Below are positions 27,301-39,857 of a stretch of DNA of 64,000 nucleotides, piece by piece. Location: assembly GCF_000003605.2 (NCBI RefSeq), contig NW_003134354.1, forward strand, positions 303,555 through 367,554. Reading direction: 5' to 3'. The notes under the pieces were generated by a model. It was not told the origin of the DNA. It saw only the letters and a list, made by a program, of their open reading frames with translations, and made no database searches. Both the position numbers and the translations under genes were made by a program. Position 1 is the first letter of the stretch; each line of letters opens with the position of its first letter. Source of the DNA: Saccoglossus kowalevskii (Eukaryota; Hemichordata; Enteropneusta; Harrimaniidae).

Positions 27301-27947
27301 TGTATTTCCTGTAAATTGTTTTAGTTTCTGAGCCCCCTCCCTCCAAGTTTTAATTCTGTGTGATAGTTCCATCCATCAGGGAATGAGTGAGTGAGTGTTA
27401 TTAAATAAATATAGGTTCAAGCTAAACTCAATTCACAAGTTTTCAAAAAACGAAAATAATTACAAGAGAAGGTGGAATCCTCAGTGGAAAATAACAAAAA
27501 ATAAATTCATATAACAATAAAACCCGCATCATCGACAAAATTAAGATTAGTAGCACATGGTTTACAGATTGAAATGGGCAGATGTTGACCTAATTGACAG
27601 AAAACGTCAAGTCCGACATGAAAGTGAGTGAAATCGACGAGAGAATAGTAATGGTACTATCAGATACAGATACAACTGTTTTATACTAACAGTTATGGCA
27701 ATCTAATGTATCTGCACATATATGAAAGAACTGTGATAACAGCCATACTTAATTAGTTAGCGATATTTTGCAAAGCCAAATACAATCCTGGACCTTCTCA
27801 CAATAATTAAATAGTCTAATATATATCCTGAGATGTAAGCACCTTTGACAAACATGCATACCTGCTTTATTGTTGGGCAAATCCGATGACAGGGGTACAT
27901 CACGATGTTCCACGACATGTGTGTAATTGGTTTTGCTCTCATATTAG
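24351..27947. other. Intergenic; one TATA-like site and small ORFs of unknown value
   Basis: A good TATATAAAAC lies at 25917-25926, followed by AGGTGACAA at 25938-25946. A 47-codon open frame starts with ATG at 25950 and ends at 26093; its start is too close to the expected start site for that TATA box. A 116-codon minus-strand open frame overlaps it (25947-26297) but starts with a non-ATG codon. Neither has recognisable domains. The rest shows nothing supportable. Confidence 0.35.
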
Positions 27948-28195
27948 ACTTAATAAATTCTTGTCGATATCAAGTCAAGTAAAACATCTACTTATGGATA
28001 CAACTAGAAACACTAAAGCGTTGATGTTATTTGCACGTAGCGGGTTAGAAATCACTCACGAGCACAGATGCACAGCGATGACAAGCGCAGTGGGCAAGTA
28101 TGTGGGCGTGTATATATATGACGCCAGTCGCATCGCTTTAGATCCATTGGCGCCTAATCTTAGTGTCTAATTCTGGCGCGTGTCACCTCTTGCTC
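27948..28195 (+). other. Segment A: open frame related to segment B at 44.0 kb
   Basis: An acceptor-like TGCTCTCATATTAG precedes 27948. The frame then stays open to a stop at 28168. Its core TTRNTKALMLFARSGLEIT resembles TTKNTITLMLFARSDWEIS in segment B, and VYIYDAS resembles TYIFDVS further on. In the most conserved part two of the differences are silent (TTA/TTG, TTT/TTC), which favours coding. However, patchy similarity ('ttctgg...gcg') continues past both stop codons, so it could equally be a duplicated regulatory or UTR segment. No domain is recognised. Confidence 0.35.
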
Positions 28196-28630
28196 AGTCT
28201 TCAGTTAATCTCTTTGATTTGCCACCCCCCGTTCTGTGGATAATCCCAAAACAAACACGTGTCGCAGAACCAAGTTTTAGTGTATAAAGCTGGTTCAGAT
28301 GAAATGATAATGTATAGTGTTTAATGTGTTGACCAAGAAACAAGTTTTCAACTTTTAGAATTTTTTATCCAGTGCATAATATTTTGTTTGAGAAAAACAT
28401 GCACTATTCGCGTAGAATCCCAATATCACAAACGAGGCAGGTCATAGTCATGCTTTTTGAAAAGTGTCGCGTTTTTTAATTATTATTATTATGAAAATCC
28501 AGTAAGTAATGTTTAATTAATTATTATTTTTGTTTCGAGTAGTGCGATATATGAATCGAAAATATCTGATGGTAAATAGTATTTTAAGTGTTTATAAAAG
28601 TTAATATTAACAAGTCATTGTCAATGACAC

Positions 28631-29770
28631 GTCCCCGTTCCGTTCATATTTGAGTGACATGTACATTCAAAGCAGATCATGACCGAAATGCACCTGCATA
28701 TGTACAACACATTGTGCTAAATCTGAACAAAATCCATCCATGCATGACTGAGATCCGGTTCTGGAATTGTGAAAATACGTGATTTTGATGCATTTTCGGC
28801 CTTAAAATGGCCATCATTCCGCTATTGTTAAGCAGATCATGAAACAAATGCACATATCTATTTGTGACATGATGTACCATGTGTGTGTGAAGTTTGAACT
28901 TGATCAATCCAGACATGTCTTGGATACGGATCCAGAACTGAATTCTTTAACAAAATGGCCGCCAGTCGGCCATTTCGAACTTGATCCGGAAAAAAAAGAC
29001 GTGCATCAAGGTCCTATTATGTTTAATGTATGTACCAAATTTGAACAAAATCCATCCATGCATAACTGAGATACGGGTCCGGAATGGTGAAAATGTGCGA
29101 TTTCAATGCATTTTCGACCTTAAAGCGGCCCCCATTTGGCTATCGTTAATGAGATCATGAAACAAATGCACATACATATTTGTGACATGATGTACCTTGT
29201 GTGTGTGAAGTTTGAACTTGATCAATCCAGACATGTCTCGGATACGGATCCAGAANNNNNNNNNNNNNNNNNNNNNNNNNNNNNNNNNNNNNNNNNNNNN
29301 NNNNNGTGTGTGTGAAGTTTGAACTTGATCAATCCAGACATGTCTCGGATACGGATCCAGAACTGAATTCTTTAAAACAAAATGGCCGCCAGTCGGCTAT
29401 TTCGAACTTGATCCGAAAAAAAATGACGTGCATCAAGGTCCTATTATGTTTAATGTATGTACCAAATTTGAATGAAATCCGTCCATGCATAACTGAGATC
29501 CGGGTCCGGAATGGTGAAAATGTGCGATTTTGATGCATTTTCGGCCTTAAAATGGCCGCTATTTGGCTATCGTTAATTGGATCATGAAAAAATGCATGTG
29601 CATATGTCCCATATAATGTGTGATGTATGAGTGAAGTTTGAACTTAATCGGTCCATGCATGTTCGAGATACAGGTGATCACGGACGCACGGACGCACGGA
29701 CGGACGGACGGACGGACGCACACAGGGCAAAACATAAGTCCCCGTTTTCGGACTGCGTCCGAACGGGGAC
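28631..29770. mobile_element. Inverted-repeat-ended element filled with tandem half-units
   Basis: GTCCCCGTTC at 28631 is matched by GAACGGGGAC at 29761-29770. The right end is also a perfect hairpin (GTCCCCGTTTTCGGAC / GTCCGAACGGGGAC region). The inside is a tandem array with a period near 318 bp. Each period contains two related halves of about 155-160 bp: one with 'aacaaaatccatccatgcat' and one with 'aacttgatcaatccagacat', both followed by a 'gatacgg' or 'gatccgg' block and an 'aaatggcc' block. A CGGA/CGCA run lies near 29686-29720. No coding frame was found. It is a non-autonomous DNA transposon or a satellite carried inside one. A 50-base gap interrupts it, so its true length is unknown. 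Confidence 0.65.
29256..29305. other. Assembly gap (50 N) inside a tandem repeat
   Basis: The run of N sits in the middle of a repeat unit. The sequence after it restarts the same unit (GTGTGTGTGAAG) only 107 bases after the previous copy, while the normal spacing is about 318. The gap is therefore probably larger than shown and the array collapsed. Confidence 0.98.
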
Positions 29771-31139
29771 TAATAAAACGCATGTGTTAACCGGAAACGG
29801 TAAATGGCCCACTTACCAGTAACACGAACTGCCCTTTTCTGTTAAATTCTTCCTAAAGTTTCTATCTTAGCCAGTAACTCAGATCGTGTCAATGAATTTA
29901 TGCATTATGAAATTCTCTGCTCCTGTAAATGCGTGAATGTCAGTTAAACCATTTATCCTGCCAACATAATAAAATGAATGGAGACCGCTTCAAATGAAAA
30001 TGCACCACTCAGCTGCCGACGTTGGCTATCAATTACATTCCCACACGTTTTGCAAGGGAGTAACAATAACAACATACGTACAATTCTTTCGGTTCTCATT
30101 TTCCCTCAGAAAATCTAAACGGCATTCAGTTCAACTTGAAGTAGTTGTTGATTCTTTAACCAACATGCCACCTGTGCACATGGTCCTGATAGTATACTCC
30201 AATCGTTGAATGAGCATGCACACGTCAGATATTACCAATCTCTCGAACACATAATCTTGTGAGAAAACACCGTTTACAAAAGGCATCTTGAATTAAATAT
30301 TTGTATGGCATTTTTAAACAATCGTGAAATAGTTATATATTATTAAAGACTTAGAGGTTTAGATTATACGCAAATTCGCACAGGTGTGTGGTAATCACCA
30401 TATTGAATAGCACTTTATATAGACATTGAGGCACCACCAGTCATCTGTTACTGAACATATGGTAGGTACATGATATGTACACGTACAAAATACAGTATTA
30501 AATAAAGCTGTTTATTATTACTAAAATCGATAAACGGTAACGGTGACGAAGTGTGTGGGTTATTTTTCTATTGTTTCTAATAAATGTACTGTGTATGGTC
30601 GATACATTATACATTTAGCACTTTGCGCTAGAGTCTGACGCTGGTGTTTTGGGTTGACATTTCGTTTGTTTTTGGTTGAAATATCGTTGGTGCTTTTGCT
30701 TTCTGAAAATGTTTAAATCACATGTTAAAATGCTCTTATGTGATTCGAAGCATTATCCCCCTTCAACAAATGCGAATTACTAAACTCCATTAGACCAGGA
30801 AGTACTTCGACATGTTTCTCGATTCAAGTTGTATTTAATGGTTATGGCTGACAAGCCCAAATACGTACATACAATTAATCCTTCCGCAGCCTGGTGCTTG
30901 GAATCGTACTGATATATATTTTCTGCATGTCGTAACCATCTCATTATACGTTGAATTACGCCACCTTCGGTGATCGTCTAGTTAGGTTATTAGCATATAT
31001 ATATCGTAATGCTTACCACTCATGAGTCCCCAGTCTTTTGTCGTGTCATGTGGTTTACATGAGAAACATGTGCCCCAGGTTTGAAGTTACTGGCTATTCC
31101 CCACTGTAGTTTGATACTGAATTTACATAAATAAATATT
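29771..31139. other. No gene recognised
   Basis: Only short open frames and no splice-supported exon. Confidence 0.5.
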
Positions 31140-32060
31140 ATAACCTTGAACTTCTGACCACAAAAACACCGACTAAGTGCCCCTACATATTAAGTTTCCA
31201 AGCAATTGGGTTGATTTTAAAATAAGTCGAGAATATTATTTCTCACAAAAAAAATGATAAAAATATTTTCTCGAAATAGGAAATAACTGATATCGCCACG
31301 AAATGAACAAACGCCCACCTAAGACACCATCATGCCAAATATCAAAGCAAACGGGCTGGTAGTTCTTGAAAAAATGTTCAAAGGTTTAGTTCAAAAAATT
31401 CAGCAATCACTTCATGATGCTATGAGAATTTAAATTACATACCAATGACTCACTATATATCGCCATAAACAAATTCGCAAAGAAAAGGTCAAAAGGTTTT
31501 TAATTTATAATCCAAATCAATTTACATGGAAAATGTATGAGAAATTTCTGACATAGTATGAAAAAAAAATCCAATTCGCATATAATGGAGAAAATTACAA
31601 TAACCAATATAACAACCTGCTTCGCAGATACATGCTCATCAAATATCAACCTGGTATAAAACTCGGTACCCAAGAAATCCCAATTTGAATATGCACCTAT
31701 TTAATCAAAATATAAAAATAATGTCTTTCAAAATAGAATTTAGAAAGCCATAACGGGAAATAATAATTTACATTTATTTGTTTCTCCCATGAATTTTGCA
31801 GCCATATTTATGGGAAGCTGTTAAAAAAAGTCTACACAATGAATGAACACCCAAAATAGATGCACACGTGTTGCACAATTTCAGAAGCTAAGTGAAACAA
31901 TGAACTTCCGCCTCCCTCCGTTTGAACTGGTTTTACATATTGCACCAAACTTTGTGCACCGATTAGGAGTTTAGGCACCACAAACAAATTCACCAAAGGC
32001 TACTAAAAAAGATCTCTAATTGCAGCCGAAAGACATTTAAAAAAGTAAAATAATTTATAA
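31140..32060. repeat. Probable dispersed repeat (diverged non-autonomous element)
   Basis: A-rich sequence with phrases such as 'atgccaaatatcaaagcaa' and 'gggctggtagttcttgaaaa', the style seen in many marine-invertebrate interspersed repeats. There is no open frame, and neither terminal repeats nor a second copy in this window were found, so boundaries are approximate. Confidence 0.3.
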
Positions 32061-33314
32061 TTGTTATAAAAATAATAATAAATCTGAAACATGAAAACCC
32101 CATATCCGATTTGTTTTATTATAGCAATGCTGTTGATCAATGGTGACTTGCCTTTCAACCTGGACTAGTAAATAGTTTTTTTTCATGATAATTATCGCAA
32201 GATTCATTGGATAATTAAAATGTTTTTTCTCAGTAAAATATCCTTTTCTCTCAATTTCTTTTGGTAATTGAGTGAGTGACGTACCCCATAGATGGAGGTC
32301 GTCATTACTGATTGCGCCCTTACCGATGTTTTGAAAAATGAACACAGATATAAATCATTGCTGAAGTTTATCTTATTACATCAAAGATTCGTTTCTCATA
32401 TCATAGTAAAATTAATTCAGACTTGAAAAAACATTTGAAACAAATGTGTATCATATTGTCGTCGTGGTCCAAAATAAAAATTTGCTGTCAAATGTCGTCA
32501 TGTCGGCAATGGTTGTCTTTGGATAAGCACTTTACAACATGGAAAGACGAAGCGAACTCTTATTTTATGTTAAATATCTAATGATTTGATGTTTTATGTA
32601 GTGCGGTTCTCATCTCGGTTGAATATATCAGTAGATTAGATGCGAAGCTAAACGGAAAATTAACTAAAATCAACAGTGGGTCGATGTTTTTTGGAGTGCC
32701 TATTTCAGCATAAGGGGGTTCACTTTCTTACTGTAGAAAACGCGAGTACTGAACTATGCACTAAGACTTCAACAGTTCAGTCGGTTCGCCGGGATATTCT
32801 GAATCATTATACCCACTTTTAGAAATTGTGTTTTTAATTATCCCCAGACATTGAATAGTATCTTATTAGGAGTTTATGTATTCGTTTATATTGTGCAACG
32901 CATATTTATTTTTCGCCAACAGAATTATTCTACAAAATCTTCAATCTCACTGCAACCCGATTTTTCAAATTAAGAATTTTTCTGATAAATTCGCTAGAAT
33001 GCATTTTCCCTTGAGAGCAGCAAGTATAATTCTGATTGAAACAACTACTTGTCTCCATTAACGATCATGATTCATCTGTCAGGTTCAAATATAGCACATC
33101 CCGCGGGGGAGATTACGTACTTAGATACATCTGACATGGCGACTTGTTGTAACTGTGGGTCTCCATAGAATTCATATATAGGCGAATTAATTTTTAGAGT
33201 ATCCCGGAAGTCATGTCCCCGATGATTTATAATTCACAATACGTCATTCTATCATTTGAACTTTGACACTGGGACAATACTAAGATACTCATACATTAAT
33301 TGAATAGTACGGTA

Positions 33315-33318
<4 letters not shown>
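32061..33318. other. No gene recognised
   Basis: Short open frames only, on both strands. Confidence 0.5.
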
Positions 33319-33374
<56 letters not shown>

Positions 33375-33376
33375 TA
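33319..33376. repeat. (TA)n microsatellite
   Basis: About 25 uninterrupted TA units followed by a CATATATAT remnant. Confidence 0.95.
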
Positions 33377-35072
33377 TTTTTGGAGTCACGTTCCTCATCC
33401 CCGTGACAAAATTAACGATTTTTTATTACCGTAGTGATTTACATTGCGAAAATACAAATTTGAAGATGATTACATATTAAACAAAATATTAAGAGAGGAT
33501 AAGTTACAATATATAAACAAAGAAAATATTACAAAATAGCCAACCTTTTATTATTTTGTTTTATTATTTTAATTCTCTCACTAATATTTGATGAATTTTG
33601 TAAGAACAAAGTAAAATTACCAAAACTTTAAATGCAAACATATCTGGTCAGTGGTAGGAGGAAAACCAGTTAAAATATTCTATACAATTGTAAACACATA
33701 TTTTTGCGAAAGTCATTAACCAAGAAATATACAAAACATTTATTTATTTAATCACTTACATGAAAGCAGAGATCTGGCTTTTACTGTTCTTTGCAGGGAT
33801 AAAAACGGCTTGTATGTTCGGCTGAATGCCCTTTATATCGGGTATAAAACGGGCTCTGAAGTAGGTGACAAACATCTTTTATGCATACGTCATTACTCCG
33901 TCAGAAGACGAGTCGATGACGTCACCAGTGATAATTGAGCCCATTGATCTATTGGAGTGGGCAATAATAATGCACACAACGTGGGTATTTTCCTTGCTTC
34001 CGTAAATAAAGTTGTTCAGTGTTGGTCTTTTTGTTGGGGGGGGGGGGTATCACAAAATGTTGCTCAACTACTATCTGATCTGTGTTAAAGTGAACACACA
34101 TATTTTCGTTTACTAGCAATTGAGTATGGCGTCCTGTGCCAATTCTCAATGAATGGTTACATAGACTTAATAAGCAATTTCCTGAGTTCAATATTTTTAA
34201 ATAAACCTTTGAACTATTTTTTTTCCGTTACCATTTCTCTTATTATCTCGTGTATTTATTTTTTTCAATTTATTGAAAATACATTCTCTATTTTTATTAT
34301 TTTTCTGGTGATTTGCATCATTAAATTGGATTTTATTTTGACGTACCATTTGCTATTCAGGTTTTTGTTGACCAAGGATATTTCGTGTATGTTAAGAAGC
34401 ATGTTACTGCAGTTGGCTATACTGTTATAATTTTCATACAAAATAACATTGTAAAAAAAATAAAAGTGTGTGAGAAATAATCGTATAACAATTACAATCT
34501 AAATAAAAAGATATGTCCGGAAAGTTTAAAACAACACTTAGAAGTGTATTTTTATTCGTGGATGACGAAATGATGTGGAATTTAGTGCAACTTGTGGCTG
34601 AAATAATCTAGTCTACCCTGGCTCCACCTCCAGGATAAACATAATAATAGCGCATTTGTGGTTTACTCTTTGAAACGAATAAGCGGGAGATATACTGGAA
34701 TTTTTACTGATTTGCCACCTTTATATTCTATTCATCTTGGTGCGATATTTGTGCATTTAAGAGTTGGATTGGGGAAGATTATGTTTTTGAAAAAAAAACG
34801 TACCGAAAATGAGTGATAGCAGGGAACATTTCATTCATCGGCATGTCTTGCAGTTTTTGTGGTGAAACATTGTTCCTGTGTATTGTTTTTTTTTACTACA
34901 GGATACTCATGAATATATTCCTAACCTGATATACATACAGAGCCCAGACCATTATACACAATATAAAAGTACGAAAGACAAAAAAAGACATCTCGTTCAG
35001 ATTAGTTATGTTACATAATATGCTAATTATTCAAAAGTATGTGCATGTTTATCCAACATATTTTTGTCAGAG
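33377..35072. other. No supportable gene
   Basis: An exon-like piece lies at 33799-33862 (strong acceptor TTCTTTGCAG, open frame, GTAGGT donor), but it contains a TATAAAAC box (33845-33852) followed by AGGTGACAA (33865-33873). It may be promoter rather than exon. A 12-base G run lies at about 34036. Confidence 0.35.
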
Positions 35073-35494
35073 GCTAGTCATTCACATTGTTAAATTTTAA
35101 ATACAATGTCAATTTCAATAGCTGATTTCGGTGACAATAATCAATGTAACTTTTCCCCAAAATAATTAATTGTTCAATAAAAATATCAGGTTTTTTCAAA
35201 ATTGTAACCCATTCAAAATTATCAAAGATTCAAAGAATAAATTCCTGCCAGAATGCAAATGCGGCTTCGCAAAACCAGAAGCGTTGACACACCGTATCAA
35301 TTTCTCTTTTACAAAATACGCAGTGAGAGCTGTTTACTTTTGAATTAGAATTTTAAAAAGAATTGTTCGTGTAAAAATGATGTTGTGCAAAAATTTGACT
35401 TGAAATATCCGTTTTCTTGTATCTATTGTACATACATATGGAAATGAATATATTCGTTTCCATTGACTTTGATTGAAGTAACCAAAATATCTTT
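35073..35494 (-). mobile_element. LINE fragment, C-terminal end of ORF2
   Basis: Reading the minus strand from 35494 gives WKRIYSFPYVCTIDTRKR and FQVKFLHNIIFTR, typical of the segment after the reverse transcriptase of non-LTR elements. Then, one frame over, come HCVFCKREIDTVCQRFWFC and FAFWQEF, the C-x2-C...C...FW zinc motif. After one in-frame stop comes IEQLIILGKSYIDYCHR, matching the hydrophobic 'LLxGKxYIxxC' segment. At least one frameshift and two stops break it. The order of motifs makes the assignment firm although the family was not determined. Confidence 0.75.
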
Positions 35495-36070
35495 TCCAAT
35501 ATGTCATAGGCTTGTGCTATAACATAAGTGACCACAATTCTATGCGCGAAACTTTCAAGTAAACATTGTATTAAAGGTCGGTTTTTGTCGCCAGGTATAA
35601 TGACGATGATTTGGGTGAAATAACCTCCATATATCTACTAAGAGAAAGTATTGCTGGCTTGGAGAGATAAGTAATCAAATGCTAGAATGTTTACCAGTAT
35701 TATTTACCAGTTGTATGGTTCTTCAAATTTGGGTTCCATTACAGCAACAAGCTATTGTCACAGTGTACTCGGATTGGTTCAGCGTGATCACGCGTGAATT
35801 AATGAGAATGTGATACTCCCATACTTCTTACGGCCAAGTGAAAGCAAAGTCTACGTTGCCCATGGCACGCCATTGTTGATATATGTTTCGTTTCGGATGT
35901 GGGTGATTTATTTTCTTACTTGCAGCCTCGAATGAAGGAACAATGCCAGTTTTGTTCCTTGCAGTCATTTATGAAAACTAACCCCGGTTTGTGATTGGAT
36001 AATACTTTTTATCGCGTCAGCCAAACATCTTTTTGCTGGTGTTCTTGTTTATGGCTTTGTTGCTATGTAA
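35495..36070. other. Upstream flank of peptide gene 2
   Basis: No gene. An inverted CCAAT motif (ATTGG) lies at 35994-35998, about 90 bases above the TATA-like box of gene 2. Confidence 0.4.
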
Positions 36071-36077
36071 ACCTTTT

Positions 36078-36130
36078 GGCATAAATACGTCGGCCGCCGT
36101 AGTTTACCGTAGTGTTCTCCCCTCAACTTT
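36078..36130 (+). promoter_or_regulatory. Probable core promoter of peptide gene 2
   Basis: A TATA-like CATAAATAC lies at 36080-36088. A start site about 30 bases on (36110-36125, pyrimidine-rich CTCCCCTCAACTTTC) would give a 5' UTR of about 50-60 bases before the ATG at 36173. Unlike genes 1 and 3, no 5' UTR intron is needed. Confidence 0.4.
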
Positions 36131-36172
36131 CGAGCTGTTTTGCATTGATCGATACAGTAACCTACAAGTATC

Positions 36173-37282
36173 ATGGCTAGTTTACTCCGCGTGTTGTTAT
36201 GTTTAACAGTATGTGTTGTAATATTATGTCAACCAACCAACGGGTTGGACAAGAAGCTACTCACCAGACTTTATCGATCACGATGTATCCCGGGAATGGA
36301 AATGAGTAGGTTCTGTCATGGTTCAAAAGATATCACCGAGAATGGACTGGATGGAATCGAGGAAAAAACTATAAATGATAACGCCGGGTAAATATATTTT
36401 CTACGTTCCCTAATCTACACACACCTTGACCTTTTGTGACTATATGGGCATACGCACGTAAGTCTCGAGCTCGCTGTCTCTGGAATATTATTTTCACTTT
36501 AACTCGCTTTCTCTGGAATGTTATTTTCACTTTAACTTGAAAGGCGATTTGTTTCGATTGTTTACTGGCTTCTGTGTTGTTGGAATTAACTTATTATAAC
36601 GAGTCATACGATATGTAGTTTTTAGTATGTTCATTTGTTTGAACTCTATTGGACTACTTTGCAATAGGATGCTTTCACGCACGCACGTTTTTTTTTTGTT
36701 TTTTTGTTTTTGCAATAGCGTTGTCAACCCTGAATAGCAATCACTTTAAACAAATAATCAACTGTTTGACTGCTATTCGGAATTATTTAGTTGTGTGTAT
36801 TAGGTTAGATCACGTGTACCCCAGCCAATGACACATTGAATAGCTGTAATTTCATTTCCCTTGTAACAGGCACGGAATCAGCAACAAAGTGAATGACGTC
36901 GACGATGAAGTTAGATCATTCCTGAAGTCTTTGATCAAAGGTGAGTTTAACAAAAGAAGACGCGAAGTTGTGAAAAACACGAGACATTCTCGACCGGTTA
37001 CCGACAGAGTGTTGTATTCGTCCGAGCAATACATTTATTCATGTTTAACCGCGGGAGTGAAACGGTTAATTGTTGAATATACTGTTCGCTTTATTTAAAT
37101 AACTGCATAATTTGATTGTAAACAAAGACCTCTGGGAAGGACCCCGGGGAATCTGTGATACACGCGTTATGTAAGAACATTTGAATATTCTGTGTATATG
37201 GTATATAGTGCAATTATCTTTTGTTCTATTGTAAATTTCAGAAGTAATCGAAGAAGACTTGGAGGAAGCATTGATCGACTGA
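36173..37282 (+). CDS. Peptide gene 2: secreted precursor with one RCIPG peptide (three exons)
   Basis: Exons 36173-36387, 36870-36940 and 37242-37282 join in frame to a 108-residue protein. Donors are GTAAAT and GTGAGT; acceptors are CCCTTGTAACAG and GTAAATTTCAG. Intron phases are 2 then 1. Residues 4-19 are the hydrophobic signal-peptide core, with cleavage likely after residue 24. After KK (27-28) comes the module SRCIPGMEMSRFCHGSK, with C38-C48 and 9 residues between them. There is no KR directly after it, so its mature end is uncertain (a single Lys at 52). Residues 73-108 form an acidic, amphipathic-looking tail (EVRSFLKSLIKEVIEEDLE) that may be a spacer or helix. The module shares RCIPGxEMS with gene 1 and SR[F/Y]CxGxK with gene 3. 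Its cellular role is inferred only: secretory-pathway peptide precursor. Confidence 0.88.
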
Positions 37283-37356
37283 AAATATATGCAAATATCT
37301 TGTTGCCGAGTCACAGTGTTGACACCAATTTGTGCATTATTGTTTTGCAATAGTAC

Positions 37357-37362
37357 AATAAA
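37357..37362 (+). terminator. Polyadenylation signal of gene 2
   Basis: AATAAA 75 bases after the stop codon of gene 2, the only such signal close by in this orientation. Confidence 0.7.
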
Positions 37363-39322
37363 TAGAGACATTTTACATCTATAATTTATACAACTTGTTA
37401 CTGATTCAAGCAACACACAAGTAAAGTCGGCACTTCTTTTTTTTTGTTTATCTAAGAAATATTTTAATTTTTATTAATGATCGTTTTAGCGTGACTGTAA
37501 TATGTAGAATGACTTCTGCATTTCATATTTGTATACACCTGTAGCACTTGTCTCTATGGTTCATAATTTTGGGGTTTCATAAATTAATCCAAAACCATGT
37601 CTCACGCAAATACATGTGAAGTGCTAATAGAATAAATCTTGACATATCGGCTAGTAGCCTGAGTTCATACTCCTTTTCGTATAAATCGCGCCCTCTATGT
37701 GACGTCAATATTAAAGCAATATACTAGTACACGTTGTCAAACGATACCCAACGCGTTTTCATCGGTTTCGTCAATCATCATGTTACGTCTCTCAATTTTT
37801 CCGCATCAAACAAATCAATTGGTCAATTTATTTGCGCGACTGTTTGAACCAAAGTGTTTATTATATGATGACACTCCATGAAAAGAATCATTAAATAGAA
37901 ACCTTTTAAAAAATGCATCTTTACAAAGGCACCATTTATGCTCTACTTTCAAGGATAGGTATCAAAGCTGGGTACCCCAAAGGAATGGTCCTTCTCATTT
38001 CTGCCACGAAGCGCTCCGACGCTAGAGGGCTAATTTTATAGGGAAAATGTTTTTCACCATCAGATCAGAAACAGTTGACAATCTCACGAGGGCGCACACC
38101 AGCGACCACGGCCACCGTGGTCTTAATTTGTGATTTTAAGCGAATTAAGCGCCCTCACGCAGCATAATCTTATCTGTGTTTATCTGGGGGACAACAAACG
38201 CGGTATTTAACTACGCTGTTAGAGGCTGCTATAACCGTGTTAAATTTTTCTAAATTGCACTGCAGAAAGCGTGATTGTATTCATAAACATTCACTCACGG
38301 AATGTACAAGTGTTTGGCCAACAAACGTTCAACTCATCGGTTGTGTTTTCACTACACTGACACAACACGGGTTAACTCTCAGTAGAATGCGTAGGATGAC
38401 AACAGTTTCTCAACAGTGGAGTGATTGTGGGTTGACACACACATTCATTTGTATTTGATGGACAGGAAGTCATCGGCATATTGCATTGTGGGTATTTTTT
38501 GTAAGTGCAACGGAAGCTTTAAATCGATGGCGTGGCCCTATCGCCCCTGGTTTATATTACTTACATAACTCGTTAGTATTACTACTGTACGCACGGAATG
38601 TCAACAACATTGATTAGTATGTGTGCGATTTTACATATGTACTGACCTATTTGCATAAGAGCAGGTGGGTTGGCGTGGACACTTGAACTTCGACATGACC
38701 TAAGCGGGGGTCACTGAATTATAACATTGGTCATGGGTATATGTGATAAAATAACGGCAACCAAACATTATACTGTATGAAAATATGAAGAGAAATTCTT
38801 CTTGTTCGTCTCTTCGTAATAAATATGTCTCAGGTCTTGCAGTTACGAACTCATGATTACTGGTAACCATTACAAAGTTGTTCGTTAGCAAATCCTAAAT
38901 TCTTTTATATATGGAACAAGGCCGATAATCAACTTCTTGTTATTCTAAAATAGTGCAAAAGTTGTTTTGAACAACTTGCAATTTGTATAGAAATACAAAC
39001 AGGAGAGACAGAAGTATGATTCAATGTCCGGAACGACGCCATCTTTGATTTTGGTCACAATAACACTGAAATCCCTTATTGGGGTGCCAAAATGATTGAT
39101 AACAATCTCACGGTGGATTTCTCCAAAGAAAAGCCCTGAATTAAATGCATTATTCCGTTTATTATCCATAAAGGTGTCACCATGTGCTCACTTGTCCTGG
39201 TCCAAAGACTTTGGAAACCGAACGAGAATCACGACAATATATCAGATGTTCTTGGCAAGTGTATGACATGGTTTGTCCAGCAAAAAATCGAATTAGTTAA
39301 TTTAGTACCGAATATTTTTCAA
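37363..39322. other. Intergenic, nothing recognised
   Basis: Only short open frames. No Cys-pair module was found. Confidence 0.45.
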
Positions 39323-39356
39323 TATAAAACCAGTGTGTAGTTCGACCGCCAGGTCA
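39323..39356 (+). promoter_or_regulatory. Possible promoter of a small gene
   Basis: TATAAAA at 39323-39329 and a TCACT initiator-like sequence at 39354, 31 bases on, which is the expected spacing. Confidence 0.35.
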
Positions 39357-39467
39357 CTTGTTTTGCAACACTTACCTTGAAACGCTATCTATAACAGAAC
39401 AATGTAACAACCTAGTTTTTGACCACAAGCCCTGGTACCTGACGCCAATCCACGTTCCCATGCATTT

Positions 39468-39849
39468 ATGCCCTCTCTCGTCAGATTGTTTAGCACATTC
39501 ATTTTCCAGTGTGAGGGCGCAAACTCTTTGAATGCCAGGCATTTTGTAAGGGTTAAACAGTACACACCGTACGTGGCGCTTTACAATTCATGTAACATGC
39601 ACCGGGTTAAGTTTTTTATCCTCGATAAAGATTATTTGTCTCATTATGCCACCACAAGACAGTGTGCTATAATTACCGCCTAAACCATTTCCATTATGTC
39701 CGTGCACAAACAAAAATGGCCAATGTGTAAAATACCTTGCATTTTGAGAAAGGTATGAATTATAACTCTTGTTAACTGTTTTTTTTTTCAGACCACGTCA
39801 TGGATCAATTATAATCACACGACCTGCAATGTGAAGGATGACGGTTGAA
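39468..39849 (+). CDS. Candidate 44-residue secreted peptide gene (two exons)
   Basis: Exon 1, 39468-39545, encodes 26 residues starting MPSLVRLFSTFIFQCEG, a signal-peptide-like leader. It ends at a donor GTAAGG in phase 0. After a 247-base intron the strong acceptor CTGTTTTTTTTTTCAG opens exon 2 at 39793 in the same phase, encoding TTSWINYNHTTCNVKDDG and a stop at 39847-39849. AATAAA follows at 39858-39863. Promoter, splice sites, frame and poly(A) signal fit together over 540 bases. Against it: the ATG context is weak, upstream ATGs occur in the putative 5' UTR, and the protein is very short with no recognised family. Exon 2 read in phase 1 gives DHVMDQL and a stop after gene 2 exon 2, so it could instead be an alternative last exon of gene 2. 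Confidence 0.3.
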
Positions 39850-39857
39850 GGTGGGGA

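Noticed and set aside
33799-33862. Exon-like piece DKNGLYVRLNALYIGYKTGSE
   Set aside because: It contains a TATA box and no partner exon in matching phase was found.
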